Source: Apilactobacillus timberlakei | GTDB taxonomy: Bacteria; Bacillota; Bacilli; Lactobacillales; Lactobacillaceae | DNA: 64,000 nucleotides | Reading direction: 5' to 3' | NCBI RefSeq assembly: GCF_002993965.1 | Contig: NZ_POST01000003.1 | Coordinates: forward strand, 183,368-247,367 | Made by a program: the position numbers and the translations under genes | The notes under the pieces: model-generated | Told to the model about the DNA's origin: nothing | The model's database searches: none | What the model saw: only the letters and a program-made list of their open reading frames with translations | Shown here: in pieces, positions 25,773-34,766 of the stretch | Layout: the number at the start of each line of letters is the position of its first letter | How positions within the stretch are numbered: position 1 is the stretch's first letter

Positions 25773-26639
25773 ATGATTAAACAAATCTGGATAGATTTTA
25801 GAAATGCCCCGCTCAAAATTTGGCTAATCAGAGGAATTATATCAGCAATTTTATTAATAATGCTAATCATTGAATTAGCCAGACTGATATCTTTTCCAAA
25901 GGTTGAGGCTGAAGGTTTGAATTTAAGAAATGCACCAAATGATCAATCGCAAATCATCGAGCAAGTGCCACATGGTCAACACTTAAAAATAATCAAAAGC
26001 AGTGAAAACAACTGGTGGTACGTTAAATACAATAATCATAAGGGTTGGGTTGCATCATGGTTATTAAATCAAAAAAATTATAATCCTAAGAGCAGTAATA
26101 AGATGGCGGAAGCTACCATAGTTATTGACCCTGGTCACGGTGGGTCAGATTCCGGTACTTTATCTGCCAATCAACAATATATGGAAAAAACTTATACGTT
26201 AAAAATTGCTGATAAAGTTGCTAAACGCCTTAAAAACTTAAATGCTAATGTCATTATGACTCGTGATTCAGACAGATATGTCAGCTTAGGCCAAAGAACT
26301 CGATTATCTAACAATGTTAAAGCTGATTTATTTATTAGTTTTCATTTTGATTCTGCAAATGGTGACGGTAGTGCTAGTGGCTTTGGTGTATATAAATACC
26401 ATCCTAATGCTGATAAGATCGCTAATACGGTAAATGAAGGTTTTGACTTACCCTTACATAGTCGTGGGGTTTCAATGGGTGATTATTATGTTTTACGTGA
26501 AAATAAACAACCTGCTATTTTATTAGAAATGGGCTTTATGGATAGTAACCATGACCTGCAGTACATTAGAAGTAATTCTTATCAAGAAAATGTTGCTAAT
26601 CAAGTTGGAAAATCAATTAATAAATACTTTAACGAATAA
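25773..26639 (+). CDS. N-acetylmuramoyl-L-alanine amidase with SH3b domain
   Basis: The 288-residue protein has an N-terminal membrane anchor (about residues 15-37) and an SH3b domain (VEAEGLNLRNAPNDQS to NHKGWVASWLL, about 46-100). The C-terminal zinc amidase domain (Amidase_3) shows VVIDPGHGGSDSG (zinc His), the Glu of YMEKTYTL, FISFHFDS (zinc His) and LLEMGFMDS (catalytic Glu). It cleaves the bond between MurNAc and the stem peptide. The combination of anchor, SH3b and Amidase_3 is standard for lactobacilli. Transcribed alone. Confidence 0.93.
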   Translation: MIKQIWIDFRNAPLKIWLIRGIISAILLIMLIIELARLISFPKVEAEGLNLRNAPNDQSQIIEQVPHGQHLKIIKSSENNWWYVKYNNHKGWVASWLLNQKNYNPKSSNKMAEATIVIDPGHGGSDSGTLSANQQYMEKTYTLKIADKVAKRLKNLNANVIMTRDSDRYVSLGQRTRLSNNVKADLFISFHFDSANGDGSASGFGVYKYHPNADKIANTVNEGFDLPLHSRGVSMGDYYVLRENKQPAILLEMGFMDSNHDLQYIRSNSYQENVANQVGKSINKYFNE

Positions 26640-26687
26640 AAATAACCACTTAGGTGTACAAATTTACCTAAGTGGTTATTTATTTTA
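26640..26687. terminator. Bidirectional intrinsic terminator
   Basis: AATAACCACTTAGGT and its exact complement surround a 10-base loop. A and T runs on both sides serve the amidase gene and the converging MFS gene. Confidence 0.9.
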
Positions 26688-26689
26688 TA

Positions 26690-27913
26690 TTAATTTTTAG
26701 TCAAGCTCTTTAAAGATGAGATTGACATCATGACGATAAAACTAAAGATGTATAAACATGATAGCATCCCCATAATCATGAATAGTGAGTGACTTTCCAT
26801 TAGTAGTCCGATAACGAATGGTGAAAAGCCACCAATTGCACGACCAATTCCCATAATAAAATTATTAGCGGTTGATCTAATTTCGGTTGGATACAATCTA
26901 CTAATGATTGCTCCATAACCACCATACATTCCGTTTGAAAAGAACCCCACAACTGTCGAAGCTAGTAATAATGTAATCCCATTAACCGCAATCGTAATTC
27001 CATATACCGCAAAAGCAGCAACTAATAGGAAGATACCAAATGCTTTACGTGGTCCTAATTTATCTAATATAGTTCCAAAGGTTAACATTCCCGCACTCAT
27101 TCCAGTGATTGTCACAATCATCCATAATGATGATCCAGAAACGCTTAGTCCCAATTGTTTTTGCATAATGGATGGCAACCAATTAATTAATCCATAATAC
27201 CCAGCAATTTGTACAATGACCATTGTACTTAATGCTAAAGTTTGATAGGTAATTTTAGGTGTTGCAAACAATTTTTTAATTGAAACTTTTGGACGTTTCT
27301 TAGTATTTTCCATAGAAGCTATGAAATCAGGACTTTCTTTTAGATGTCTTCTAATGAAAAAGGCAAAGAAGATTGGAATAATCCCAACTAGAAATAAAGC
27401 TCGCCAACCGAAAATTGGCACCATAAAAGCTGCTAATAAAGCTGCAACAATTGAACCTAATTGACCACCAATTGTTGAGATGGACACTGATTTACCTAAC
27501 TGTTTCTTCTGGAAACTTTCACAAATCATTGCTACTCCTGCTCCGTACTCACCACCAGCACCTAAACCAACTAAGAATCTTAGGATTAATAATGTTGTAA
27601 AGTCTTTAGCAAAGACAACTCCAGCAGTGGCGAAAGCGAAAATGAAAATTGTATAAGTTAGTATTTTAACCCGACCATATCGATCAGCTAAAAGGCCAAA
27701 TAAAATACCACCCAATAACGTTCCAAAAGTGGTGATTGTTGACAACATCCCAGCTGCTGCTGAAGAAATGTGTAGGCTTGCAATGATTGAGGTCAATGTA
27801 AAAGAGATAAACGATATATCCATACTTTCCAACATTTGACCAACCGAAGTTGATGCAATCACCCATTTTTGGTTATTAGACGTTAAAGCGTGGCTTTTTT
27901 GCGTATTTTCCAT
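26690..27913 (-). CDS. MFS transporter, organic/aromatic acid symporter-like
   Basis: This 407-residue major facilitator protein has twelve hydrophobic segments. Helix 1 carries MLESMDISFISFTL, the loop 2-3 motif is GLLADRYGRVK, and the helix 4-5 region is RFLVGLGAGGEYGAG, a pattern of metabolite:H+ symporters such as the aromatic acid and sialate branch. The ATG follows GGAGGA; a TTG five codons upstream lies inside that site. It is divergent from pyrF-pyrE, sharing a gap with a large inverted repeat, but no direct link to pyrimidines is shown. Substrate unknown. Confidence 0.88.
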   Translation of the reverse strand: MENTQKSHALTSNNQKWVIASTSVGQMLESMDISFISFTLTSIIASLHISSAAAGMLSTITTFGTLLGGILFGLLADRYGRVKILTYTIFIFAFATAGVVFAKDFTTLLILRFLVGLGAGGEYGAGVAMICESFQKKQLGKSVSISTIGGQLGSIVAALLAAFMVPIFGWRALFLVGIIPIFFAFFIRRHLKESPDFIASMENTKKRPKVSIKKLFATPKITYQTLALSTMVIVQIAGYYGLINWLPSIMQKQLGLSVSGSSLWMIVTITGMSAGMLTFGTILDKLGPRKAFGIFLLVAAFAVYGITIAVNGITLLLASTVVGFFSNGMYGGYGAIISRLYPTEIRSTANNFIMGIGRAIGGFSPFVIGLLMESHSLFMIMGMLSCLYIFSFIVMMSISSLKSLTKN

Positions 27914-28008
27914 ATTCAATTCCTCCAAAACGAATGCTCGCAGACATTCATTATTTTTTTGAAATATCTATGACTAAGATATTTTATTCTTCAAAAAATT
28001 ATGCACCA

Positions 28009-28068
28009 CATTAATTTAAATTGCAAATTAAATTTAAAGTTTGCATAAAATTTAAATTAATGTATAGT
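28009..28068 (+). promoter_or_regulatory. pyr promoter inside a 54-bp inverted repeat
   Basis: CATTAATTTAAATT (28009-28022) and its exact complement (28049-28062) enclose a second inverted repeat GCAAA/TTTGC. A promoter, TTGCAT (28041-28046) with an extended -10 TGTATAGT (28061-28068), is built into the right half. The symmetry suggests an operator, perhaps serving the divergent MFS gene as well. Confidence 0.6.
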
Positions 28069-28081
28069 TAGAGTAATAAAT

Positions 28082-28175
28082 GATTTTAAATTAGTCCAGA
28101 GAGACTAGCAAATCGATGAACGGAATAAATGTACCCTAAAATCGTCGTCTAGTCTCTTTGACTAGACGACTTTTT
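28082..28175 (+). promoter_or_regulatory. PyrR-dependent attenuator
   Basis: The leader contains the PyrR-binding loop AGTCCAGAGAGACT (28093-28106). It is enclosed by a lower stem GATTTTA (28082-28088) with TAAAATC (28137-28143); this is the anti-antiterminator. GAGACTAG (28101-28108) can instead pair with CTAGTCTC (28149-28156), forming the antiterminator. The terminator is GTCGTCTAGTC/GACTAGACGAC (28144-28170) with TTTTT. PyrR with UMP stabilises the first form and stops pyrimidine synthesis. pyrR itself is not in the window. Confidence 0.93.
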
Positions 28176-28191
28176 ATTTGGAGGGTTATTA

Positions 28192-28908
28192 ATGAAACCA
28201 GTTTTTATTGCATTAGATTTTCCGACAGCAGAGAAGACATTTGAATTTTTAAAACCTTTTATCGGAATTAAAAATCTTTCTGTGAAGGTAGGTATGGAAT
28301 TATTTTATCGTGAAGGGCCTAAAATAATTCAAAAATTGAGAGAACAAAACATCCAGATATTTTTAGATTTAAAATTACATGACATTCCTAATACTGTGGA
28401 AAAATCAGCTAATCAATTAGCTCAATTAGATATTCAATATACCACTGTTCACGCCCTTGGTGGTGGCAAAATGATTCAAGCTGCTAAAAAAGGATTAATC
28501 AATGGAGCTAAAGATACTAACCATCCAACACCTAAATTATTAGCAGTAACCCAGCTAACTTCAACTTCAGAAATGCAAATGAAAATTGAAGAACAAATTA
28601 ATGTTAGTATCAACGAATCAGTTACTCATCTGGCTAATATTGCATATCAAAGTGGTGCTGATGGAGTAATTTCTTCAGCATTAGAAGATCAATTGATTCA
28701 TGAAAAAGTAAGCAATCATTTATTATGTATTAATCCTGGGATTAGATTAAAAAATAATGCTAGTGATGACCAAAAAAGAATCGTTACACCTACTGAAGCT
28801 CAAAAATTGGGTAGTAATGGAATTGTCGTTGGTCGTAGTATTACACAAGCCAAAGATCCAGTACAAACATATCAAAATATCTTATCAGCAATTAATGGAG
28901 GAATGTAA
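28192..28908 (+). CDS. pyrF: Orotidine 5'-phosphate decarboxylase
   Basis: This 238-residue enzyme converts OMP to UMP, the last step of UMP synthesis. The N-terminus FIALDFPTAEKT and the catalytic segment FLDLKLHDIPNTV (Lys-x-x-Asp pattern) are diagnostic; the C-terminal phosphate-binding part is GIVVGRSITQAKDP. GGAGG precedes the ATG. It is the first gene behind the PyrR attenuator, and pyrE begins one base after its stop. Confidence 0.96.
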   Translation: MKPVFIALDFPTAEKTFEFLKPFIGIKNLSVKVGMELFYREGPKIIQKLREQNIQIFLDLKLHDIPNTVEKSANQLAQLDIQYTTVHALGGGKMIQAAKKGLINGAKDTNHPTPKLLAVTQLTSTSEMQMKIEEQINVSINESVTHLANIAYQSGADGVISSALEDQLIHEKVSNHLLCINPGIRLKNNASDDQKRIVTPTEAQKLGSNGIVVGRSITQAKDPVQTYQNILSAINGGM

Positions 28909-28909
28909 A

Positions 28910-29554
28910 ATGAATAAATCAATTAGTACTAAAATTGCAAAAGACTTATTGAAGATTAAAGCAGTTGCTTTATCACCTAATCATCCATACACTTGGGCTT
29001 CTGGCATCAAAGCCCCTATTTATACTGATAATCGTATTACTATCAGTTATCCAAAAATTAGAAATGATATTGCTGAAGGTTTAGCTAATCTAATTAAAAA
29101 TAATTTTCCAGACGCCAATGTGATTGGAGGAGTTGCTACCGCAGGGATTCCTCATGCTACTTTAGTTGCCGATAAATTAAACTTACCAATGATCTATGTT
29201 CGTTCTAAACCTAAGGATCATGGTCAAGGTAAACAAATGGAAGGTGTCATTAAAAATGATGCAAAAGTAGTTTTAATTGATGATTTATTATCTACTGGTA
29301 ACAGTGTCTTAAAAGCTGCAAAATACTTAACTGATAATCAAATTAATGTAGTAGGAATCGCTGCAATCTTTACTTATGGTTTAAAGGATAGCTTTGATAA
29401 CTTCAAAAAAGCCAACATTCAATTTAATACTCTAACCAATTACCCCACAATTATTGAGCAAGCAAAATTAGATGGCTACATTTCTGCAAAAGAAGTCGAT
29501 TCTTTAAAAAAATGGCATCGAAATCCATGGCAGTGGAAAATTAACGTAAAATAA
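28910..29554 (+). CDS. pyrE: Orotate phosphoribosyltransferase
   Basis: This 214-residue enzyme joins orotate to PRPP to form OMP. The PRPP-binding motif VVLIDDLLSTGNS and the segment PIYTDNRI are present, and VIGGVATAGIPHATLVAD is the typical central loop. The ribosome binding site GGAGG lies inside the end of pyrF, so translation is coupled. An earlier in-frame ATG inside pyrF is not a credible start. Only pyrF and pyrE are found here; the other pyr genes must lie elsewhere. Confidence 0.96.
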   Translation: MNKSISTKIAKDLLKIKAVALSPNHPYTWASGIKAPIYTDNRITISYPKIRNDIAEGLANLIKNNFPDANVIGGVATAGIPHATLVADKLNLPMIYVRSKPKDHGQGKQMEGVIKNDAKVVLIDDLLSTGNSVLKAAKYLTDNQINVVGIAAIFTYGLKDSFDNFKKANIQFNTLTNYPTIIEQAKLDGYISAKEVDSLKKWHRNPWQWKINVK

Positions 29555-29573
29555 TATTTAAATTCAACTATAT

Positions 29574-29613
29574 AAAAAAGCTAGCATCTTATAAATAAGA
29601 TGCTGGCCTTTTT
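29574..29613. terminator. Intrinsic terminator after pyrE
   Basis: GCTAGCATCTTAT and its near-complement ATAAGATGCTGGC have a two-base loop and flanking A and T runs. It also overlaps the end of the converging secreted-protein gene. Confidence 0.88.
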
Positions 29614-30592
29614 AGTCAGTTACATCGTTAGGATCAATATAGACAGAATTATATTTCCAAATATTTCTAGGATATTTTTTATAAATATCACCAACAAGAT
29701 TTAGAGTTTGTTGATTTTTAATTCTAGCATTTTTATTAAAAACCATTTGATCAATATTGCTTTGTTTGCCAATACCAATATTGGACCAAATATAATTCTT
29801 ATCTACATAAGAGTTATATTTTTCAAAAACTGTCAGTTTATGTGTGGAATCCGAAAAAATAGCTTTAGGCACATAATAAACTTTTTTATTCATTTTAATC
29901 ATAAAGATGTCGGCTTTTATCTTTTTAATCCAAAATGGTTTGAGTATTAATTCATAATTATTATCTAAATTCAAACTATTTTTAGATGAATAATAATGAG
30001 GATTAGCCTTCATTTCTTTTCTGGCCTGGCCAATACTAGCATACAAAGGAATATCTGTACTATTATCATTTTCAGGATTATAAGAATAATGAAGCCACTG
30101 TGGATTAACATACCCTTTTTCCCATTTATGATATGAAAAATAATCATTTTGAGTTCGATGTTTTACGCTAAATTGAAATTTTAATTGTTTAGATAACGTA
30201 TTATTGATTAATAAATTGGCTGCATAATTGGCATATTGATAGTAATTAGTAAATTTTCTAGTATCAGATTCATGCGTATCATTGTAAAAATAGGATTGTC
30301 CTATTTCATCATAAAATTCATAATTTTTTGTTAAATAATCTGCATTCTTTCGATATAAATTATAAATATAATTTTTGGCTTTATCATCTACAAAATGTTT
30401 TGCAGCATACTGATTAGCTTTATCAGTAGTTCTTGAAGCAGAATAGTCTGCAGCTTCAAATAATTCGGAATTCTTTTGAATTTCTTGTTTTGAATGTACA
30501 AATGCATGTGCATTGTTCTGTTTAAAATTAGCTAAACTAAACAAACATGAAAAGGTTAAAATTCCTAATAATATTTTAAAATTTTTTCTCAT
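29612..30592 (-). CDS. Secreted protein of unknown function, 326 aa
   Basis: The signal peptide has the core FKILLGILTFSCLFSLANF and a likely AHA cleavage site near residue 30. The mature part is rich in Tyr, Asn and Lys. Its first half looks helical (DKANQYAAKHFVDDKAKNYIYNLYRK), the second beta-rich with repeated Trp and Tyr. I recognise no catalytic or binding domain. It follows the cardiolipin synthase gene by 19 bases and may be co-transcribed. Similar Tyr-rich exported proteins are common in lactobacilli and usually strain-variable. Confidence 0.7.
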   Translation of the reverse strand: MRKNFKILLGILTFSCLFSLANFKQNNAHAFVHSKQEIQKNSELFEAADYSASRTTDKANQYAAKHFVDDKAKNYIYNLYRKNADYLTKNYEFYDEIGQSYFYNDTHESDTRKFTNYYQYANYAANLLINNTLSKQLKFQFSVKHRTQNDYFSYHKWEKGYVNPQWLHYSYNPENDNSTDIPLYASIGQARKEMKANPHYYSSKNSLNLDNNYELILKPFWIKKIKADIFMIKMNKKVYYVPKAIFSDSTHKLTVFEKYNSYVDKNYIWSNIGIGKQSNIDQMVFNKNARIKNQQTLNLVGDIYKKYPRNIWKYNSVYIDPNDVTD

Positions 30593-30611
30593 GACATAAT
30601 CTCCTTTAAAT

Positions 30612-32066
30612 TTACAATATTGGCGAAAATAAACGACTAAACACTTGTTTAAATCTTAACCATAGAGATTGTTGATTCATACTTTCAACTGTTTCTAAAG
30701 TACTATCCCGCATATCTTTAATATATAGCGAACGCAATTGTTGGCTAATATCTTCATCATATAAGAAAGCATTAATTTCAAAATTCAATTTAAAACTTCT
30801 AAAATCGAAATTTGCAGACCCAACAGATGAAACTTTACCGTCAACTACAATCGTCTTAGCGTGTAAAAATCCCTTACGATAATAATAAATTTTCACCCCA
30901 TATTGTGCTAATTGTTTAGCATAATACTGAGTAGCTCGATAAACAAATGGATGATCAGGTTTACATGGAATCATAATTCTTACATCTACTCTCGACATTG
31001 CTGCGCTTTTCAGTGCATCGATAGTACTATCATCAGGAATCAAATATGGACTTTGAATCCAACAATAATTTTTAGCAGTTTGAATTAATTTAATGTACCC
31101 TAATTTAATTTGCTGCAAACTAGTGTCAGGACCACTAGATACAATTTGTATATTAGTACTTCCATCTTGATAAGTAGGTGGAAAATAAAATTCTTTATTA
31201 TTAACTTCATCAATTTGATGATGGATATCAGTAACATTCCAGTCTAGAATAAACTGAGCTTGCAAATTATAAACAGCGTTACCGATTATTCTCAGATGAG
31301 TATCACGCCAATTACCAAATTTATTTTTACGATTTAAATATTGGTCCCCAATATTAAATCCACCAATATATCCAATTTTCCCATCAACGACAACAATTTT
31401 GCGGTGATCTCTAAAGTTAATACGAAAGTCTGTAATTGCGGAATGGGTATGTAAAAATGGTTCTGCCATTCCACCGACTTTAGTCAGTGGTTTAAAAAAT
31501 CTGCGGGTTGTTCCCAAAGAACCAAAACTGTCATATATAACATGGACCTTAACACCTTGTTTAGCTTTTTTGACTAGCATATCTAAAATTTGATTTCCAA
31601 TTTCATCATTATAAAATGTATAAAATTCAATATTAATTGAATATTTTGCTTTATTTAAGTCTCTAAGTATCTTATTAAATAAATCATTACCTTCAATAAA
31701 TATTTTAATATGATTACGTCTGGACAAATCTGAAATATCAGAATTTTTAAACAGTTTAACTAAATTTCTAGCTGAATAAGACACCTCATCAGCTTTAATC
31801 CCCTTGGGATTACTATGTAATCTGAGTTGTTCTTCGAGCACTTGATGAATTCTTTCATTATCCTTATCCTGAAAACGAAATAATCTTTTTTTGGGCAATT
31901 TTCTACCAACGAAGGCATAGATTATAAAACCGATTACTGGTAAGAAAGATAAAACTAATAACCATGCCCAGGTGGCAGAGATTTCTCGTTCTTCCCTAAA
32001 AACAGTGATTAACGCTAATACTTCATTGGCTAAAATGATGAAATCAATGATAGCCATTATGTCCAT
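30612..32066 (-). CDS. cls: Cardiolipin synthase (phospholipase D family)
   Basis: This 484-residue membrane enzyme makes cardiolipin from two phosphatidylglycerols. The N-terminal membrane region, two helices, covers about residues 1-52 and includes ATWAWLLVLSFLPVIGFIIYAF. Two HKD motifs follow: FRDHRKIVVVDGKIGYIGGFN near residue 220 and FLHAKTIVVDGKVSSVGSANFD near residue 400. AGAAGGA sits 5 bases before the ATG at 32066; an internal ATG three codons later is spaced worse. Length and motif spacing are normal. Confidence 0.95.
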   Translation of the reverse strand: MDIMAIIDFIILANEVLALITVFREEREISATWAWLLVLSFLPVIGFIIYAFVGRKLPKKRLFRFQDKDNERIHQVLEEQLRLHSNPKGIKADEVSYSARNLVKLFKNSDISDLSRRNHIKIFIEGNDLFNKILRDLNKAKYSINIEFYTFYNDEIGNQILDMLVKKAKQGVKVHVIYDSFGSLGTTRRFFKPLTKVGGMAEPFLHTHSAITDFRINFRDHRKIVVVDGKIGYIGGFNIGDQYLNRKNKFGNWRDTHLRIIGNAVYNLQAQFILDWNVTDIHHQIDEVNNKEFYFPPTYQDGSTNIQIVSSGPDTSLQQIKLGYIKLIQTAKNYCWIQSPYLIPDDSTIDALKSAAMSRVDVRIMIPCKPDHPFVYRATQYYAKQLAQYGVKIYYYRKGFLHAKTIVVDGKVSSVGSANFDFRSFKLNFEINAFLYDEDISQQLRSLYIKDMRDSTLETVESMNQQSLWLRFKQVFSRLFSPIL

Positions 32067-32173
32067 TTAAATCCTTCTTTCTCATGTAATTATAATGATA
32101 TTATAGCATATTATATTTTTACAATTATCTATCGTGATATACTATTAATATATTAAACAAGGGGGTTTATAAA

Positions 32174-33130
32174 TTGACGTCCACTACTGAGCTAAGAAAT
32201 ATGTTAACTTTGGACTATGAAATGGGTCCATTCATTTCACTTTATGTTACCTTTAAAGAAATAAGTAACAAAAATGAATATTTAAATTTAATTCAAAATA
32301 TAAAAACAAAATTCATTAATAAATATGATGAAAATTTATGGTCTAAGTACGAACGTAAACTAAGAAAATTCAATTTTGATCGTGCTAAGCATGTTGATAA
32401 TGGAACTGGATTTGCACTATTTGTCAGTGTTAAAGCCATTCATTCATTTACATTAACTAAAAACACTGATACTAAATTTGTAATGGATGACACCATGGAT
32501 ATCATTCCTTTAATAAAAGAACTAGAATCTGAATTACATTATCGTTTGTTGATTTTAGAAAAAAATAGTTTTAGATTATATCGTGTTGATAATAAAAAGA
32601 TTAATGAAATTAATCTAGTAAATAAACCTATTTCTGTTTTAATAGATAATGATCAAAATAAATTTTATCAACTAGTTGATGAATATATTACTGATATGTT
32701 CAAAGATGATAATTATTTACCCACTGTATTAATCGCTAATGAAAAAAATCATGATTTGTATGCAAAAATTGCTAAACAGCATAAGTTATTAAAAGATATA
32801 ACCTATGGAGATGTTGTTAGTGATGACAATCTAAATGACATTGTTGATAAAGTTAATCAACAATTTTATAAAGCTGGTATAGCCAATAATAAATTTAATT
32901 ATGGCAAAGCTAAAACTAATAATGCTGTTTCAGATGATTTAAAAGAAATCATTTCTGATGCTACTTCAGGTAAAATTGACACATTATTTGTTAATGAAGA
33001 TAAATATGACAAACTTTATAATGATTTGGCAATTACAACAATTGGTTTTGCTGGAGAAGTATTTGTGCTTTCTAAAGAAGATATGCCAGTTAGTGCTGAT
33101 TGTGCCGTAATCAACCGAAAATATGTATAG
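32174..33130 (+). CDS. baeRF-like protein (release-factor-related fold), TTG start
   Basis: The 318-residue soluble protein resembles the bacterial archaeo-eukaryotic release factor (baeRF) families. It starts PFISLYVTF, has a middle domain RLLILEKNSFRLYRVDN and FYQLVDEYITDMF, and a C-terminal domain with GKIDTLFVNEDKYD and a final DCAVINRKYV. These match the order of the eRF1-like middle and C-terminal domains. baeRFs are proposed to act on stalled ribosomes; this is not shown for this branch. AAGGGGG is 8 bases before a TTG, and no nearer ATG exists. Family assignment is by overall pattern and moderately certain. Confidence 0.68.
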   Translation: MTSTTELRNMLTLDYEMGPFISLYVTFKEISNKNEYLNLIQNIKTKFINKYDENLWSKYERKLRKFNFDRAKHVDNGTGFALFVSVKAIHSFTLTKNTDTKFVMDDTMDIIPLIKELESELHYRLLILEKNSFRLYRVDNKKINEINLVNKPISVLIDNDQNKFYQLVDEYITDMFKDDNYLPTVLIANEKNHDLYAKIAKQHKLLKDITYGDVVSDDNLNDIVDKVNQQFYKAGIANNKFNYGKAKTNNAVSDDLKEIISDATSGKIDTLFVNEDKYDKLYNDLAITTIGFAGEVFVLSKEDMPVSADCAVINRKYV

Positions 33131-33131
33131 T

Positions 33132-33162
33132 AAAAAGGCTACTCATTTGAGTAGTCTTTTTA
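33132..33162. terminator. Intrinsic terminator
   Basis: AAAAGGCTACTC and GAGTAGTCTTTTT (one G-T pair) enclose a four-base loop. It serves the baeRF-like gene and, in reverse, the XRE regulator ending at 33160. Confidence 0.85.
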
Positions 33163-33855
33163 TTTTTTAACACCATAGTTTGAGTATGAATTACTCATAT
33201 TTTGGGCAATATTTTTAGGAATATCATCCTTAGTAATTAAAGATGCTTTAGATACATAAGTGCCTTTATGCGTAATCTTTGCCCATCGATGATCTTTATT
33301 ATAAAGTCCTGTAGCAAATTTTAAATATTCACCATTTCCTTTTGCATTGTCATAAACATAAGCATATATATTTTGTGGCACATTCTCCCATTCAGTTTTT
33401 TGCTTGTCATTTTGATGAAATTTCACTTTTTCTCTTTTAATTGGTGTTTTTTCTGGCAAAATTGCATAGCCGATTTCTGTTTTTAATGCTGGATTAAATC
33501 GATCAGTAGCTACAGAATTAGTCTCTTTACCATATAAAAATAGAAACATTGTTACTGACATTACAATAAATAATATAAAGATTCCGCTAACAATATATAG
33601 ATATTTCATATATTTATGCTTACTTCTAACATCGTTACTAATTTGTTTAATCATTTTATCTTCCTCTCCCAATAATTCATTTAATGAAATGTTTAAACTT
33701 TTACTGATATCAACTAACATATCTAAATTAGGATAACTTAAATTATTTTCCCATTTAGATAATGCTTGTCTAGTTACATGTAATTGATCAGCTAATTCTT
33801 GTTGTGTAAAATTGAATTGTCTGCGTCCTTGTTTTATTTTTCTACCTAAATCCAA
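33160..33855 (-). CDS. Membrane-anchored XRE regulator (copy 2), 231 aa
   Basis: An N-terminal helix-turn-helix of the XRE/Cro type (residues 1-62: FTQQELADQLHVTRQALSKWEN, then LNISLNELLGEE) is followed by a single transmembrane helix (about 83-108). An outward-facing C-terminal domain of about 120 residues follows. That domain shares with copy 1 the segments FNPALKTEIGYAILPEKTPI, NGEYLKFATGLYNKDH and HKGTYVSKASLITKDDIP. The layout suggests a one-component sensor that reads an extracellular signal and binds DNA. A 22-base motif shared with copy 1 lies 48 bases upstream, so autoregulation is likely. Ligand unknown. Confidence 0.85.
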   Translation of the reverse strand: MDLGRKIKQGRRQFNFTQQELADQLHVTRQALSKWENNLSYPNLDMLVDISKSLNISLNELLGEEDKMIKQISNDVRSKHKYMKYLYIVSGIFILFIVMSVTMFLFLYGKETNSVATDRFNPALKTEIGYAILPEKTPIKREKVKFHQNDKQKTEWENVPQNIYAYVYDNAKGNGEYLKFATGLYNKDHRWAKITHKGTYVSKASLITKDDIPKNIAQNMSNSYSNYGVKK

Positions 33856-33902
33856 TTTAAACGCCTCCTATATTCATCAAATTACTATGTTGAAGTATAA
33901 AA

Positions 33903-33924
33903 TGTCACGCAACCTTCAGTTGCA
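33903..33924 (-). promoter_or_regulatory. Operator motif of XRE copy 2
   Basis: Seen on the + strand, TGTCACGCAAC is followed by N5 and GTTGCA, an inverted GCAAC/GTTGC pair. The same layout occurs at 34767-34788 before the paralogue, at the same distance from the start codon. It is a probable self-recognition site. Confidence 0.65.
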
Positions 33925-33949
33925 AGCTTATTGTAATAAATTTTTTTAA

Positions 33950-34720
33950 TTAATCATCTTGAATAATATTGGTTTTCCTATCCATTACAACTCCTGGTTC
34001 ATCTGGTGTTGTTCTTTGATATTTCATATAATGATTACCAATAATATCTCTAATTGTTTGTGGAATTTCATTTTTATTAATTGTCCTAGCATTAGAAACA
34101 TAAGCACCTTTATGAGCGACAACTGCATAATGTTGATTTTTATCATACTTACCTGTATAAAAAGGCATCCATTCTCCATTACCAAATGCATCTTTCACAA
34201 CAAAAGCGTCAATTGAAGTAGGCTCTTTTAACATTTTGGTAACTTGCTTATGTATTTTACGTTTTCTTTTTTTATCCCAATTATAGGTTATATATACTTT
34301 TTGCTTTTTCAATGGTGTTTTATCTGGCAAAAGTGCATATCCATATTCTGTTTTTAAAAATGGATTATTTTGATCAATTGCGCTAATTTGGTTGGATCTT
34401 CCATACCATAGTGTGCATAACCAAGCTATTATTATTAATAAAAATACTCCAATCATGATTAAATATTTTAAATATTTTTTTCTATCTCTAACATCATCAC
34501 TAATTCTTTTTACCATTCCGTCTTGCTCCTCAATTAATAGTTCATTTAAAGAAACTTTCAAACTTTTACTGATATCAACTAACATATCTAAATTAGGATA
34601 ACTTAAATTATTTTCCCATCTAGAAAGTGCTTGTCTGGTCACATGTAATCGATCAGCTAATTCTTGTTGCGTTAAGTTAATCTCTTTACGACCACTTTTG
34701 ATTTTCTCTCCTAAATTCAT
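33950..34720 (-). CDS. Membrane-anchored XRE regulator (copy 1), 256 aa
   Basis: The domain order is as in copy 2: an XRE helix-turn-helix (LTQQELADRLHVTRQALSRWEN), one transmembrane helix (about residues 84-105) and an extracytoplasmic domain with FLKTEYGYALLPDKTPL, NGEWMPFYTGKYDKNQH and HKGAYVSNARTINKNEIP. The DNA-binding domains of the two copies are nearly identical, while the outer domains have diverged. This predicts shared DNA targets but different or tuned signals. A GGGAGG site precedes the ATG. Confidence 0.85.
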   Translation of the reverse strand: MNLGEKIKSGRKEINLTQQELADRLHVTRQALSRWENNLSYPNLDMLVDISKSLKVSLNELLIEEQDGMVKRISDDVRDRKKYLKYLIMIGVFLLIIIAWLCTLWYGRSNQISAIDQNNPFLKTEYGYALLPDKTPLKKQKVYITYNWDKKRKRKIHKQVTKMLKEPTSIDAFVVKDAFGNGEWMPFYTGKYDKNQHYAVVAHKGAYVSNARTINKNEIPQTIRDIIGNHYMKYQRTTPDEPGVVMDRKTNIIQDD

Positions 34721-34766
34721 TTTCGACCTCCCAACATTGATTAAGTTAATACATATATTAAAAAAT

